From assembly GCA_039621445.1 (NCBI GenBank), contig CP154957.1, forward strand, positions 24,094,938 to 24,158,937: a stretch of DNA of 64,000 nucleotides, given 5' to 3'. A program made the position numbers and the translations under genes. A model generated the notes under the pieces. The model was not told where the DNA came from and did not search any database. It worked only from the letters and a program-made list of their open reading frames with translations. Origin of the DNA: Euglena gracilis. Its lineage: Eukaryota > Euglenida > Euglenophyceae > Euglenales. This document shows positions 1 through 11,004 of this stretch, in pieces (the first letter of the stretch is position 1; every line of letters begins with the position of its first letter).

Positions 1-115
1 CCGAAAACGAACGTTTTCCGACCAGCCGGGCCGCCGGGTCGCCGTGCTGCCGGCCGGGCCGCCGGGCTGCCGGGCTCTCGGGCCGCCGGCCGGGTCGCCG
101 GGCCGGGGTCAATGA
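1..115. repeat. GC-rich low-complexity repeat (CCGGCCGGGCCGCCGGG type)
   Basis: Short permuted blocks of CCGGGCCGCC and CCGGCCGGG follow each other with almost no other sequence. No reading frame here resembles a known protein. The block lies just downstream of the MND1-like exon, so it is probably intronic. Confidence 0.7.
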
Positions 116-639
116 AGGGGTGGGGGCGCGCTTATAAAGAGCTCAGCACTATTCAAAACCTGGTCCTTGGGGGGCACTGTAAAATGAAAATTTCAAAATT
201 GTTAATATGATTGACAAACAATCAATTGTCTATTGCTTTATTCTTCCATTATTTTGGGCATTGAAAGTTGCACGCTGTGCAGGGTGTGCTGCACACTGTT
301 CGTCAACATCCTTATGGCCAAAATGGCCATCTTCTTGGTCTGGTATCCTTCCAACAAAAATTCGGCCAAACAAAAACAAAAACATGAGTGAATTTGAGCT
401 ATATTATGTCAAAAATGCTGAATTTGCGCATGAAAAGTCGCAGGGAAACCGGGGGGGGGGGGTCCAGGCAGCCTCAGGCGTTGGGCTCATGAAAAACAAT
501 CCAACAAATTGCATGGTTGCATGGCATGAACCATGCGAGTCCCTTGCAGATTGGGATCCCAAATTTGCCAGGTTGCCTTTGAATCGAATGAAGGGGAATG
601 AATTGAATAATTCATGCCCTCTACTGTCACCATACAATC

Positions 640-985
640 CCTTTTTTACCAACACCTGGGGGAAGAAAACAGGGTCACTTCACCCTTCCAAAAAACCAGT
701 GAATCACTTTTTTTTATTACGAAAATTCAGTCAGTCACTACCGGGGGGGGGTCAGCCACTCTGGGATCCGAGGGAAACTGACCATAAAATGAATAAAATG
801 AATGATAAAATAAATGCACAAAATGACCTGAAAGTATTCCAGCGCCTTCCGCACCGCAACGCAGTTCTTCGCTTCCCCTCTTGGGGGGAAGGGGTTTGGG
901 ACAAAAACTGGCCAGTCGCTCTGAAAAAAAAAAAACAGTGAGTCACTCCTCCCAACGGGGGGGGGGGGATCGGCCGGTGAACAAA
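640..985. repeat. Poly-G / AGTCACT interspersed repeat family, copies 1-3
   Basis: Three blocks share the layout CAGTGAATCAC or CAGTCAGTCAC, then an A-rich spacer, then a run of 8-13 G followed by GTC or ATC and GGCCAC-like words. The same words recur at 1390-1670, 11940-11990, 15320-15500 and 30195-30300, so this is a dispersed family and not coding sequence. Confidence 0.55.
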
Positions 986-1022
986 TGATTGTACAACTGT
1001 CATGCGGCGGTTAAAAAGTTGC

Positions 1023-1066
1023 CTGTCGTACTTCTCGTCCATGCTCAGCCCCTTTCTCTTGGACAT
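1023..1066 (-). CDS. First coding exon of an MND1-like gene (5' partial gene, continues off left edge)
   Basis: The exon starts at the ATG complementary to 1064-1066 and reads MSKRKGLSMDEKYDR before an ACAG|GCAACT donor (a GC donor). MND1, the partner of HOP2 in meiotic strand exchange, starts MSK-K/R-K/R-GLS-x-x-EK in the family members I recall, and the match sits at the extreme N-terminus as it should. An alternative is an E1-like ubiquitin/NEDD8 activating subunit, because KYDRQ also resembles their KYDRQLRLWG motif. No second exon was found before position 1, so the rest must lie outside. The identity rests on about 12 residues. Confidence 0.4.
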
Positions 1067-1262
1067 GGCAGCACCGATGTACTGCACAACGCAGCAAGGG
1101 CAAAACAGGGACCGGCGTTAACTGTGCCAGGAGGGAGAGTGCAAAAACGCCCAGCAGAAAACACCGGCATCCAGATAAGATGCAAATCCAATGCACTCTA
1201 CTTCTCCTTCTGCTGCTTGACAAAAGCTGCTGCTGTCTCACGACGAAAAAACCAAAAACGTG

Positions 1263-1292
1263 AATGATGATGATGATGATGATGATGATAAT
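1263..1292. repeat. (ATG/GAT)n trinucleotide microsatellite
   Basis: About eight GAT repeats are followed by an AAC-repeat tract ending near 1311. Confidence 0.85.
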
Positions 1293-1384
1293 ATAACAAC
1301 AACAACAACAGTAATAATAGTGGTAATAATTATATATGTGAAATATGTTTGCTGTGTGACCCATTTCGACACAGCATCATACCA

Positions 1385-1672
1385 TTGCTTAGCGACCCCC
1401 TGGGGGGGGGGGGAGGGGGGTCACTTTCCACTCTGAAAAAACCAGTCAGTCACTTTTTCCCCAAAAAACCACTCAGTCACTTTTCCCCCTCCCCGGGGGA
1501 TCGGCCACTCTTGAATGCACTCATGTTGGCAATGCAATATTTCCAAAAAGTGTCAAAAAAACTTCAAAAAACTTCCGGCACCTTCGGCACCAGGCCAGCG
1601 GGGTCTTGGCCAGAAAACCAGTCAGTCACTCTGAAAAACCAGTCAGTCACCCCGGGGGGGGGGGGTAGGGTG
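1385..1672. repeat. Poly-G / AGTCACT interspersed repeat family, copies 4-6
   Basis: CCACTCTGAAAAA and CCAGTCAGTCAC blocks repeat several times between G-runs of 5 to 12. One block carries a GGCACCTTCGGCACC half-palindrome. This is the same family as at 640-985. Confidence 0.55.
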
Positions 1673-2318
1673 GGACAGGTGTTAAGCAATGGTATGCACA
1701 GCATGCAGGGGGATGGGGCTGTGTCATGCGTGGGAGTCATACGGTCACAGGTCAGGGTGGTGCCCCGAGGCCCGAGGTGGGGGCAGGAATGTGACACAGA
1801 GGAGGGGCAGGATTGGCGGAAAGAGGTATTGACAAGGGCCCCGGAGCCAAATGGCATTGGTGGGCAGGCGGGCGATGCCTGCCAGGACGCCGCTGGAGGG
1901 CGGGGGTGGCCTCACAATTACCGGATGGGGGATGGAAGGCAGTGCCACCTGGCTCCTGGCACACCGACAGCCGGGACAGGCAGTCCTCTGTCGTAGACCA
2001 CTCCCCTCTGCTTCTCACCAAATGGGTGGGGTGTCATTTGCCCCCTCTTCGTTATTTCCTCTTTGGCTCACCCCGGTCTTTCCCACGACTCTGAGTTTGG
2101 TGGGCACTCTTCTCTCAAGCCTCGAGAAGGGGTAACCACTGGGCACTGGTGTGGCCAGGTTGCAGGTTGGGCTTATTAAAGGCACGCTGATTGGGGCGCC
2201 CAAACACCAAAGTGGGCAAATACCTGCCACTTTGTAATGGACTTCACATCGAGACCCGGCATTCCAAACAACAGGCAGCGCTCGCTGTGGGGGAGGATGT
2301 CCAACGCTGTGACCCCTC

Positions 2319-2617
2319 TCACGTCAGGTCAGGCTCCACATCAGGCGGTGGGATGGCTCGGCCAGGGCAGCCATCAAACCATGTCACATCGGCACCCTCC
2401 CAAGCTGGGTGGCCACAAAACCATTCACGGCTGCCCTGTGTGAACTCCATTGCGTCATCGGGTTGGTCGGCTGGCAGGTCTTGGATGGGGGTGTCTGATG
2501 GGGCCCGCGGCCGGCTGGCCTGCACCACGATCTGCGTGGGCCGCATCTCGCGGGGCGGAGTCACAGCAGGGAGGGGCGGCACCATGGGGGCGTCGTCACT
2601 TTCCGGCTGATAGCCCG
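2319..2617 (-). CDS. CH-protein exon 9 (candidate terminal exon)
   Basis: It starts after GCTAG with two bases that complete the phase of exon 8 and stays open for 98 codons to a TGA. It reads AGYQPESDDAPMVPPLPAVT and further Pro/Asp-rich sequence, ending PPPDVEPDLT. The true end could instead lie at an internal donor with one more exon further left (a short frame around 1790-1905 is possible). Confidence 0.4.
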
Positions 2618-5600
2618 CTAGCATGGTTGGCACCAAGCACCTTTCCGTCACACCCAGTCACGTGCAGTCACACCCAGCCACGTGCAGTCACGCACAGATG
2701 ATTCATTGGTGCTTGGCCGGCAGCCCACCTGAGGCGGCGGCTGGCTCGGGGAGGTCCTCCGCTGCGGCGTTGCTCTCCCGCTTCGGGGGCCGCGGGGCCT
2801 CCGGGGACAGGGACAGGCGGTGGCCGTCAGGTGTGGCGGTGGAGGAGGCGTTGGAACTCTGGCGCCGGGGAGTGTACCCTGAGCCGGTGTCATGAACGGG
2901 GCTGCTGGCTGGCATTGAGGGACCGCATGCCTCAAATATGTGATGCAGAAATATGCAAAAATAAAAAATGGAAATTGCATGCATGGAACACATGGAATGG
3001 GGACGTCCTGGAGTGGGTGCATTTCTGGAAGGAACTTCAGGAAACCTTATTTCTTGACTTCCTCAAAGAACACTGTTTTTCATTGTGCAACACGATTCAT
3101 TGTGCAACACCGTGCATCAGTTGAAAAATTCTTCAGATAATCTCGCCAAGAACACAGAAGCGGACCAGTGCCTTGTACACCTTTTGAAATGATTTCTGAA
3201 ATGACAGGCCAAAAAGAAAACATTGGTCAAACTTGCCAGGTTCGTTGGGCCAAATTCAGCCCAACTTGGTCCTCAATTCTCGTTTACACAACCCCTACAG
3301 AAATCCGGCCATGCAACCAACCTCATCCAGCAGCTGTAACTTCAGCTTTTTTGTGCTGTGTTGTGGTCCCAGACATACACCATATTGCAGCCTGTGAGAT
3401 ACCCTTCAAAAACGGTCTCCACTCATTTTCCTCGATTCCTAACCCTAACCTCTTTCCCAAGTTATGAGCCCTCAAAAATGCTCTGGACACGACAAGCTAA
3501 AATCTTAGAAACATGCGTTTAGCTTGTCGTATGAGGAGCACTTTTGAGGGGTTCATAACTGGACAAGAGAGTCCAGGGAATCGAGGGAAATTTTGGCGAC
3601 CGGTGTTGAAGGGTGTCTCAAGGCTTCAATATGGTGAATGTCTGGGACCACAACACAGCTGCCACAGGGATTTCTTTCCCCTCCAATAGTCCTGCACAAA
3701 TTTTCCTGATGCTGGGTCCACACCCCAGCCCAGGGTGCTGCTTTCTGAGTGCGAAAACTTTTGTGCATTTTTGCATAGATGGTCTTCCTGACCAATCTGA
3801 CCAGCAGAACTTTGACATCTTTTAATTCCTCCTTTGTCTCCTCTGAGATTGGGCGAGCTGACTCCCAAGGATATTGGGAATGTTCCACCTGTCCCCATCT
3901 GCTGAGGGGGTCTGCCAGGCATTTGCTGGAGGGGACCCACTTCACCTCCAAGGGTGACATTAATCACTTCACCCACCCCAGCCATCCTGAAAAAACATCT
4001 GAGCCTGGTAATGAGGACTTGGGCCAGTGGGTTCAATAAATATAAATAAAGAATAGTCAGCTGCAGCAAAAAAAAAATACAACAACACACAAAAAACTTT
4101 GAAAACGGTGCCACACAAAAGTTAATGAATGAATGGGCAGTTGTTGGCTGCCATTCGTTCATCGACAAATATTGCGATATCACCCGATAAGAGTGCCTTG
4201 AGGTGCGCACAATTATTTGACTTATTTCCAAACCACACACATCTGTTGCATTGGGACCATTGCCAGCCCCGGCCAGGCGCTGACAGGCGGGGGCTGACCC
4301 CAGGGGCGTGCCGGGCAGGCGTGATCTGCTGCACGCCGCGCATCGGGCTGACGCGGTACGGCGTGTTCTGGCTGGAGGGGCTGCCGCCAGACCCCGAGCC
4401 TCGTTCCAAGTTTCCTCTTTCCGTCACCTTTAATAATAATCAAAATAAGACGGGAGGTGTTGTAGTTGAAGGCTGCGGAAATATTTCCTTGGTGAGCTGG
4501 AATTTTTCGATAAATATCTTAGCGAGAATTTGTACACTTCAAAGAAGCTTACACAAAAATTTCATTTTTTTGCATCTTTTCAAATTTTTCATTTTTTCGC
4601 TTTGAATATCTTTGGGCTTTCAATGCTTCCTCCCACATTTTCATACCCCACCCTTGCGTCTGACAAGAACCATCAAGCCCAAAATCACTTGGTGGCGATG
4701 ACCCAAATATGTGCAGTGTGATAAGCCTCCATTTAGCCAAAATTAGGCCAACATAATGTTATTGTGCAACTTGGCTCATTAAGCATCCTAATACAGATTT
4801 CCTACGACCATTCACATTTCACAATCACAAAACTCAGAAATTTCTCCAGCTTGGATAGAAACGTGCACTCCTGGGAACGGGGATTCTTTGGATCCCCATC
4901 TGGTTTGGCTTCCACTCCAACTAAAGATCATCACAGCAGAGGCCTCGTCAGCAACCCGCAGGGCAAGCCAGCGAGGCCTGCACAGAGTCTGCCCCACCGC
5001 GAGGGGTCAAGCCGTCAGCGGCGGTGTAGGTGGCCCGGGCCTTGAAGATGAAAGGGCCTCGAAAGCCTGGCACCTGTGGGGTGATGCGTGCCGGGGGATG
5101 GTTGAAAAAATGGAATGGGCCGGCCAAATTCGTTTGGCTGATTTTGAGATGCAGGTCGAAAACCGCACCATGACCTTACTTTCCATTCCACCCCACCCAA
5201 ACACAAATCTTCACAGGAGTCAAACCTGACGCCTGAACCCGCCCTGAACATGAACAGGCCCGAATTTGCGTTCTTCCCCTTCCACACCACCTCCGAACCA
5301 CATCCCCCCCAATTTTTTTTTCATCCCCAACCAACATCATTTTCCATACCATTGGTTTTTTTTAAGCGCGCACACACACATGCACGCACGCACACACGCA
5401 CGCACACACACACACACACACACACATGCACACACACACACACACACACGCACACACGCACACACATGCACACACACACACACATGCACGCACACACACA
5501 TGTGTGGCCCTGCATGCATACGTGTGTGCGCGCGCGTGATAAAAAAAAGTGACCGTGTGTGTCTGTGAGTGGTTGTGCGCACTCACGGACACAACCACAC

Positions 5601-8600
5601 ATGCACATAGTTGTGGATTGTGAGCATTCACAATCCACGGTGGGCTGAGGAAGGAATACCTTGCGGGCAACGTTCGACAGGGACAAGACGCACGTGTAGA
5701 CTTGCCTCATGTTTCGCCCTTCATACAGGTCGTCCACCGCGAACAGTTCAGCCGCTGGGACGCCCCACGCCGAAGCCACCGTCAGGGGCCAACTTCTCGG
5801 AGAAACGGGAGGCACTCGGCCGCCAAACCGCCATTTCTCTGAACGATGACCCCCCCCCTTTTGATGCAACACCAATGCAGGACTGTGCCATCGGCACCGG
5901 GGAGACGTGAAAGGCATGATGGGTCCCTGGCAGGGCTGAACGCCCCCCCCCCCCCGAGGGGCAGGGAGGAGTGGGACTCTGCCCCCACCACGGCACCGCG
6001 CATTAAGGATTAAATCCTTCGGCGCTGAAGGAAAATTTTGACCTAAGGATTTTGACCCGGAAATAAGGGAAGGGGGGGGTGGGGTGGTTGGGGTCCCACC
6101 CACCAGGATGGGGGTGGGGTGGTCGACCCCCCCCGCCACCCATGTAAGGCTTTGGGGATTCCTGTACAGCTCTGGGCTTGGGTTACCGAGGAGGGCGTGG
6201 TGAAAAGGGAGAAACAGACAGGTCCGCTGTCTTGGTTTATTAGGGTGCCCGTGGGTCCAATTCGATACTTGTGAAGCCTGGAGTTCTACATAAACAAAAT
6301 TCTGGATTGCAGAAGGAAAGAGTCTCTTGTCGCTCGCTGCCACAGTTGACCAAAGCGTCGGGGGGCCCAGTTCAGAGGCTGGAAAATTTGCGCTGGCTGG
6401 AAAAAGGCTGCCGGCTGAACCACCCCCCAGGGGTCCCCTGGCTCAAACTGGGCACCCAAAAAGCGAAACTGCAAACAATGACCCCCCAAACCAGCCAAAC
6501 ATGCAAAAATAAATTTTCGACCCCCAAGTTTTCTCTGGCCAGCCCTTTCCGACCCATTTTGCCATATTTGTTGGTGGTTCTTTATTTTTGCATCCCTGAA
6601 AGCTGAAATTCCGTCATTGTCTGGCTCGAAGGGCCGGAAAACAATTAAAACTCATCGATGGGGTGAGGAAGGGGGAGAGGTTGGAAAAAAAAACTGCTGG
6701 CCAACTGGACCCCCCCCCACAGGGATGGGTTGCCCTCAAGCTTCAGCGAAGCCCTGTGGTTGACCTTCCTCCACATCGGGTGCCCTCTGCGGAAATCAGC
6801 CCAAGCAGGCCCCCGGCCACGGCAAGGAACATCTTGATGTTCTCGCGCTGGTGGAACGGGGAGGCCGTGGTGACCACCTTGGTCACCGCCTTGGGCTGGA
6901 TGCCGTTCAGCAGCTTGCAGAGGGCCACGCCGCTCTTCAGGGCCGTCGCCAGGTCGCCCTGTGTGAGGCAGTCACGGTGGAGTGGTTGGGCTGGGGGGGG
7001 GGTGGAAAGCCGCCACAGTGCCAGGTGGGTGGGCGTGGCTCTTTTTCCGAGACAGACTCACCGGGGCATGGCGACGGCAGCCAATGCGACCCCCACTCCG
7101 CTGTGCTGATGCCAGACTTAGGACCTGGCGGAGTGGATTTCAGCAACAAAAAACCAGTACCAAACACCCTTCCAATTTTTGGGGTCTGTACAATGAGAAC
7201 ATTAGGGGGATTTTGGGTGATATGGTTGGGTAGGCAGGAACCCTCTCCCTTGCTTGATGCTTGCTTGCTCCTGGACTTCCGGAAAATGCTAAAGGGCCCT
7301 TTATTTATCTGTTTTAGAACGCGTGGTCCAGGGGTTTCCTTGCAGATGAACCACGGGTTCCTGTACCGTCTTGTTATGTTTTAAAAACGTCGGATCCTGT
7401 GTCCTGCTGATGAGGTGGACGGCGAGACTTATGGATTCTGACTAGCACGACACGAGGCGGAAGCGGGAACATGCTGCCGCCTTGTGGGGGGGGGGGGGGC
7501 GCTTTCTCTGACGGAGAAGTGGTTCCGATGGATGGGGTGGATGGAAGTGGATGCTGTGAGACCCCGTCATCTTCCATCAACCCGAGGAAGCGGGATTCCA
7601 CTTCTCCCTGGGGGGCGTTTACCCCAAAGCACCAAACCAGTCTGCTTTTTTCGGCTGCTTGGGGTCGAAAAATGGGTGGTTTTCAAATTACCTCGCAAAC
7701 GATGCTAAGTAAAACAAAAAGATCTGGCGACCTATAACGAAACCCTTGGAACATCCTATTCCACCGTGCTTTGCTTTTTCCCTAACTCTGTGTATTGCCC
7801 GAGTTATGGCCATTTTCACATCGATTTTGATCTGTTTTGTTTGGGACCATTTTGGACCATTTCAGGTCCAAAAATGGTCCAAAAGGTCCAAGAGGTCAAA
7901 AAATCATGTTTCCAAGGATCCCGAAAATGAAAATGAATTAAAATGAAATGCGTATCTAACCTGATCGGAACCCCCCCTTCCACCTGCCATAAAACCAAAG
8001 GGCTTCCCATACACCCCTTGGGGCGCAGGGTTGTATTTGAGTTCCTGCTTCCTCCTTTCAAACTGGCGATTTGCGTTTCCGAAGTCAGTCAGCTGTTTAC
8101 TGACGACCCACACCCGTTAACATCATCCATCGTTTGGGCGGGTTGACACCTCCAGCGGCTCGTCCGTGATCGTCTCAATCCACACCCAGCGGCACGCACC
8201 GGAGAGGAAAAGAGGGCGCACCGAACTCATCTGTGCAGCTGCTCAACCCGAACGAACCCAATCACGCACTACTCCACACCCCCGCAAGGCTGTCAGGGCG
8301 GGCGGCGGCGGCGGCGGGGGGGGGGGGGCGGCTCCCTGCAGGGGACAATCCACCGGTGCCGAAGGCGCCGAAGGGAAATTTTTGATTTAAAAAGGCGCTG
8401 CGGGAAAACTGGGAAGGGGTGGGAGTGGTCGGCCCCCCCAACCCACCAACGCCCACTCCCCCCCCCCCCGGGATGCAAATGCCCATATCTCCTCTGAAAC
8501 CCTTGCGGGGTATTGTGTCCATTTAAATTGAGGTCTCTAATGATTCAACAAGGTGGCATTTTTTTTGCAATAGGGCTCATTTTTAGAAAAGATGAATGCC

Positions 8601-9372
8601 TCAATGCCTTTTTTGGGGCTTACATAGATCACGACAAGCCTCTTATTTGCCTGTTCCATTTTTTTTTGACCAATTTGCAGTTAAATAGCCGATGAAATAC
8701 TTGTGGGCCACCTGGCCCTCCGGGGCGGGGCCGGGTCTGCTGCTCCGGGTCCGGCGGGGCCTGGATGAGGAAGTCCTTCGCGGTGCACTGCTCCACCAGC
8801 CCGTCCACCGTCTGGAACGCCTCTTTGCCAGGGCCGGGGGGGGGGGTGGGGTCACCCACCATGCTGTTGCTAAAAGGGGGATCCACTGGCTAGCCACTTT
8901 CCTAGACACTGGGAAAAGGCCACAAGCTAGAACCCCCTCCCTGGGGGGGGGGGTCCAGTGGTCCCCCCGACTGGGAAAAAAACAACTGGGTGTGCCGAGG
9001 CAGAAAAAAGGGTTTTTGATGTGTTATATGGCGGATTGTGTTCCAAAAAAATCCAAAAAAAAGGCCAAAATGGTCATTTTTGGTGAGTTTTGGGGTCCCA
9101 AAATTTTTTCGGAGTTGACAAGCTAGCCCTGCTAGCAGCCCCCCCCCCCCCCCCCCCGGGGGAGTGTCCACTCGGATTTCCACTAGCCATATTTGGACTA
9201 GCTGCAGTCGAAGCAGAAGCCTGGTACCCACAGGCGGGGAAACTGCCCCCTGGCCCTGCCCGCGGTAGAACTCGTAGGGGTTGAGGAAGACAAGGCCTTT
9301 CAGCTTGTCCCCCAGCGCCTGGATGGCAGCCTCGGCGTCGAAGTCTGGGTGCCCCATCGGGGTGGGCATGGG
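2319..9372 (-). CDS. Calponin-homology (CH) domain protein, nine-exon model
   Basis: The gene model joins minus-strand exons 9244-9372, 8712-8820, 8150-8238, 6821-6958, 5660-5779, 4956-5073, 4241-4399, 2729-2878 and 2319-2617 in consistent reading phase, giving about 435 codons. A single CH domain spans exons 3 to 5: WVWIETITDEPLE, then SGVALCKLLNGIQPKAVTKV, then GVPAAELFAVDDLYEGRNM. This is the transgelin/calponin/Scp1 type that binds actin. After the domain comes VPGFRGPFIFKAR, which resembles the PGFxGPxLGxK linker of that family. The tail is rich in Pro, Ser and Arg and probably disordered. The 110 residues before the CH domain match nothing I know. Weak points: whether the ATG in exon 1 is the true start, and the junction between exons 4 and 5, which has no AG acceptor. 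Confidence 0.65.
2729..2878 (-). CDS. CH-protein exon 8 (disordered tail)
   Basis: The acceptor is CCGGCTCAG. It reads YTPRRQSSNASSTATPDGHR then a Ser/Pro/Glu-rich stretch, and ends at GCCTCAG|GTGGGC in phase 1. Confidence 0.5.
3355..3659. mobile_element. Foldback (long inverted repeat) element in a CH-gene intron
   Basis: The left arm (3355 to about 3504) and right arm (about 3508-3659) are imperfect reverse complements over their full length. Shared words include GCTGTGTTGTGGTCCCAGAC, ATATTG(C/A)AGCC, CCTCGATTCC, AGTTATGA and ACGACAAGCTAAA. Only a few bases separate the arms at the centre. No coding capacity is seen. It is a non-autonomous foldback or MITE-like insertion. Confidence 0.75.
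4241..4399 (-). CDS. CH-protein exon 7 (disordered tail)
   Basis: It reads SGSGGSPSSQNTPYRVSPMR then GVQQITPARHAPGVSPRL, low-complexity and basic. Phase fits exon 6. The donor AGAT|GTGTGT is one of two possibilities; the other ends after HAPG. Confidence 0.5.
4956..5073 (-). CDS. CH-protein exon 6 (post-CH linker)
   Basis: The acceptor CACCCCACAG is followed by VPGFRGPFIFKARATYTAAD. The PGFxGP element follows the CH domain in fungal Scp1 and animal transgelins. The donor is GCGG|GTTGCT in phase 1. Confidence 0.65.
5368..5540. repeat. (CA)n microsatellite
   Basis: Imperfect CA/CG/TG dinucleotide tract with ACGC and ATGC interruptions. Long His/Thr or Val/Cys frames across it are translation artefacts. 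Confidence 0.95.
5660..5779 (-). CDS. CH-protein exon 5 (end of CH domain)
   Basis: It reads VASAWGVPAAELFAVDDLYE then GRNMRQVYTCVLSLSNVARK and ends at CGCAAG|GTATTC in phase 0. GVxxxxLFxxxDLYExxxMxxV is the last helix of calponin-type CH domains. No AG lies at the 5' edge: GTGGC occurs on both sides of the intron, so the exact junction is ambiguous. Confidence 0.8.
6821..6958 (-). CDS. CH-protein exon 4 (CH domain core)
   Basis: The acceptor is CTCACACAG. The exon reads GDLATALKSGVALCKLLNGI then QPKAVTKVVTTASPFHQREN then IKMFLA. The GVxLCxLxNxxxPxxV and ENIxxFL patterns are diagnostic of CH domains. The 3' edge is placed at GCC|GTGGCC. Confidence 0.8.
8150..8238 (-). CDS. CH-protein exon 3 (start of CH domain)
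   Basis: The acceptor GAGCAG gives a two-base start that completes the codon of exon 2. It reads CRWVWIETITDEPLE, the first helix of a CH domain (family pattern WIExVTGEPL), and ends at CTGGAG|GTGTCA in phase 0. Confidence 0.65.
8712..8820 (-). CDS. CH-protein exon 2
   Basis: It reads AFQTVDGLVEQCTAKDFLIQ then a Pro/Gln-rich stretch, and ends at CCAG|GTGGCC in phase 1. The acceptor is the AG of AAAGAG. The function of this segment is unknown. Confidence 0.5.
9118..9215. repeat. GTCCACT/TTTCCACT interspersed repeat, copy 1
   Basis: The block combines a CTAGC word, a C/G homopolymer tract, GTCCACT, GGATTTCCACT, CATATTTGGAC and CTGCAGTC. Related blocks with the same order of words occur at 37090-37175 and 39505-39575. 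Confidence 0.5.
9244..9372 (-). CDS. CH-protein exon 1 (candidate first coding exon)
   Basis: It follows a strong acceptor (CTCTTCCCCCAG) and reads MPTPMGHPDFDAEAAIQALG then KLKGLVFLNPYEFYRG. It ends at a GCA|GTTTCC donor in phase 0. The ATG may be the start or simply an internal Met. The family of this segment is not recognised. Confidence 0.5.
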
Positions 9373-9469
9373 CTGGGGGAAGAGGTGGCAGGCATGGGGG
9401 GGGGGTGATGCAGCCCGCTGCGGATCAAATCAGCAGCAAGACAGTTGTTATTGGTAGCAGTACCCCCCC

Positions 9470-9900
9470 CCCCCGGGCAATTGTCTCGCGACAAACTGGG
9501 CAGCACGGAGGGGGGTGACAATTTCCCGGGGTGACAATTTGGCCGGCACAGAATTACCCGGGGGCGTCAATTGCCCACCCATGTAAGCCACATTTAAACC
9601 AAATGACCAAGAACACCAACTGAAACACAAATAAACACAGGAAAAATGCAGCTATGGTCGTGATATTGTGCAGAGCATTTGGTGTGCGAAAGTTCTCAGC
9701 ACGTTGTAGCAAAACACAATATCAATCGATTCATGTCAGCAAAAAGAAAGTTCACAGTGCAATACTGCAAACGGGGGGTGACAAATTGGGCAGCACAGAA
9801 GGGGGTGACAATTTCACAGGGTGACAAATTGGCCGGCACAACCAGGGGTGACAGTTGCCCGGGGGCATCAATAACCCGGGGGGGGGTATACTAAATGAGG
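9470..9900. repeat. GGTGACAATTT-type tandem or dispersed repeat
   Basis: The words GTGACAATTT, GGCCGGCACA, GGGCAGCACAGA and AATTGCCCGGGGG recur two to four times between 9470 and 9890. No gene is seen here; the block lies between the CH gene and POLR3E. Confidence 0.5.
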
Positions 9901-10923
9901 GCAGGGTCCAGAACCATCCCCCCCGTACTAAATTAACGCCCACTTAGTTCCATGGTCGTTGGCAGGGTTTGATATACTTCAGTCTTGTGGTCAAGGGAGG
10001 GGGTGGGGAGGACAACCTCAACACCTAAACAGCAATATGCCAAAATGACTCACAAACCTGGACCACAAATTCAGCAAAAATGCGAGTTTGGGCACTTTCA
10101 GGTCAAAATCGGGAAAAAAATTGTTGCTAAATTTTTCGCCGAACCCCAAAAATTGACCTGGGGGTTCATGGGTGGGGGGATCCACACCCCCCATGCTGTC
10201 CGCACCCAGCCATGGGCAAAGGGAGGTATCCCCACCTAAACCCAAGTAAACTCCCCAGAATTTTAGCAACCTGTTGCTAGATTTGGGTTTCCGCCGATCT
10301 GCTCAGGATGGTTGCTTATATCTGGGGTTGCTTAAATTTGGGTGTCATTTGGGTGGGTGGGTACCCCCCGTTTGTCAAACCCTGGCTGTTGGCCATGGGT
10401 GCAGCACAAGGGGAGCACACAGTGAGACAAATTACCTTTTTCGGAAAGAACGGAACCCAAAATGTTTTCGGTGACGAGCAACCACAGGGAGAGACGCTGA
10501 ATGAATGCCCAGAGAGAACATAATCAATGGTTGACTTTGGAAACCAGAATGGCATGGTGTATTCAAACATGGCCATAATTCCCCAGCATGAAACCAGGAT
10601 TTCATGGTGCTGCAGAAAAAAAGACAGCGCAATTAAATTTCATGTGTCTTCTGGGTTTCCTGATGTGGTGCTGCCGGGACAAAGATCCAAATGGCTATCC
10701 CCCATTTACAGTTGGACTTGTGTGAGGCAGAGGGGCACAAAAAAGGAAAAAGCACGTCCAGTGGCGCAGGAAGTCGGGTTGAACCAACATATGCGTTCGG
10801 CCCAACAACACACCAGCCTGTGCCTGTCTGTGCAGGTGCTTGGAGGCACCCACCTCTGTGCAGGCAGAGCTGTCCAAGGCAGCGGCGGCGACCGTGAGGT
10901 TCGCCGCACTCCACGGGGAGGGG
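9900..10923. other. Intergenic stretch between POLR3E 3' end and CH gene
   Basis: About 1 kb without a recognisable exon. Short open frames on both strands have no family resemblance. A POLR3E 3' UTR and polyadenylation signal should lie left of 10924, but no unambiguous signal was identified. Confidence 0.4.
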
Positions 10924-11004
10924 TCAGGTCTGCTCGCCGGGGCCTTTGCCCATGAACCCGGCCTTCGCGGTCCAGGTCTGCCGTGTGGTGGAGGGTGTGG
11001 CCAG
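10924..11004 (-). CDS. POLR3E: POLR3E exon 17 (terminal)
   Basis: It reads [20 protein letters not shown] then GPGEQT and a TGA at 10924-10926. The W-x-x-K motif is the family C-terminus (GGMWYLKG in human). The spacing from CGEE to W is 24-26 residues in both. Confidence 0.78.
   Translation of the reverse strand: MATPSTTRQTWTAKAGFMGKGPGEQT

Noticed and set aside
5321-6343. Minus-strand frame of 340 codons
   Set aside because: It merges one true CH-domain exon (5660-5779) with intron sequence and the CA/GT microsatellite. Only the exon is kept.
8712-8820. SH2-type segment of Spt6 (FQTVxGL similarity)
   Set aside because: Only six residues resemble it, and the exon joins a CH-domain gene in phase.
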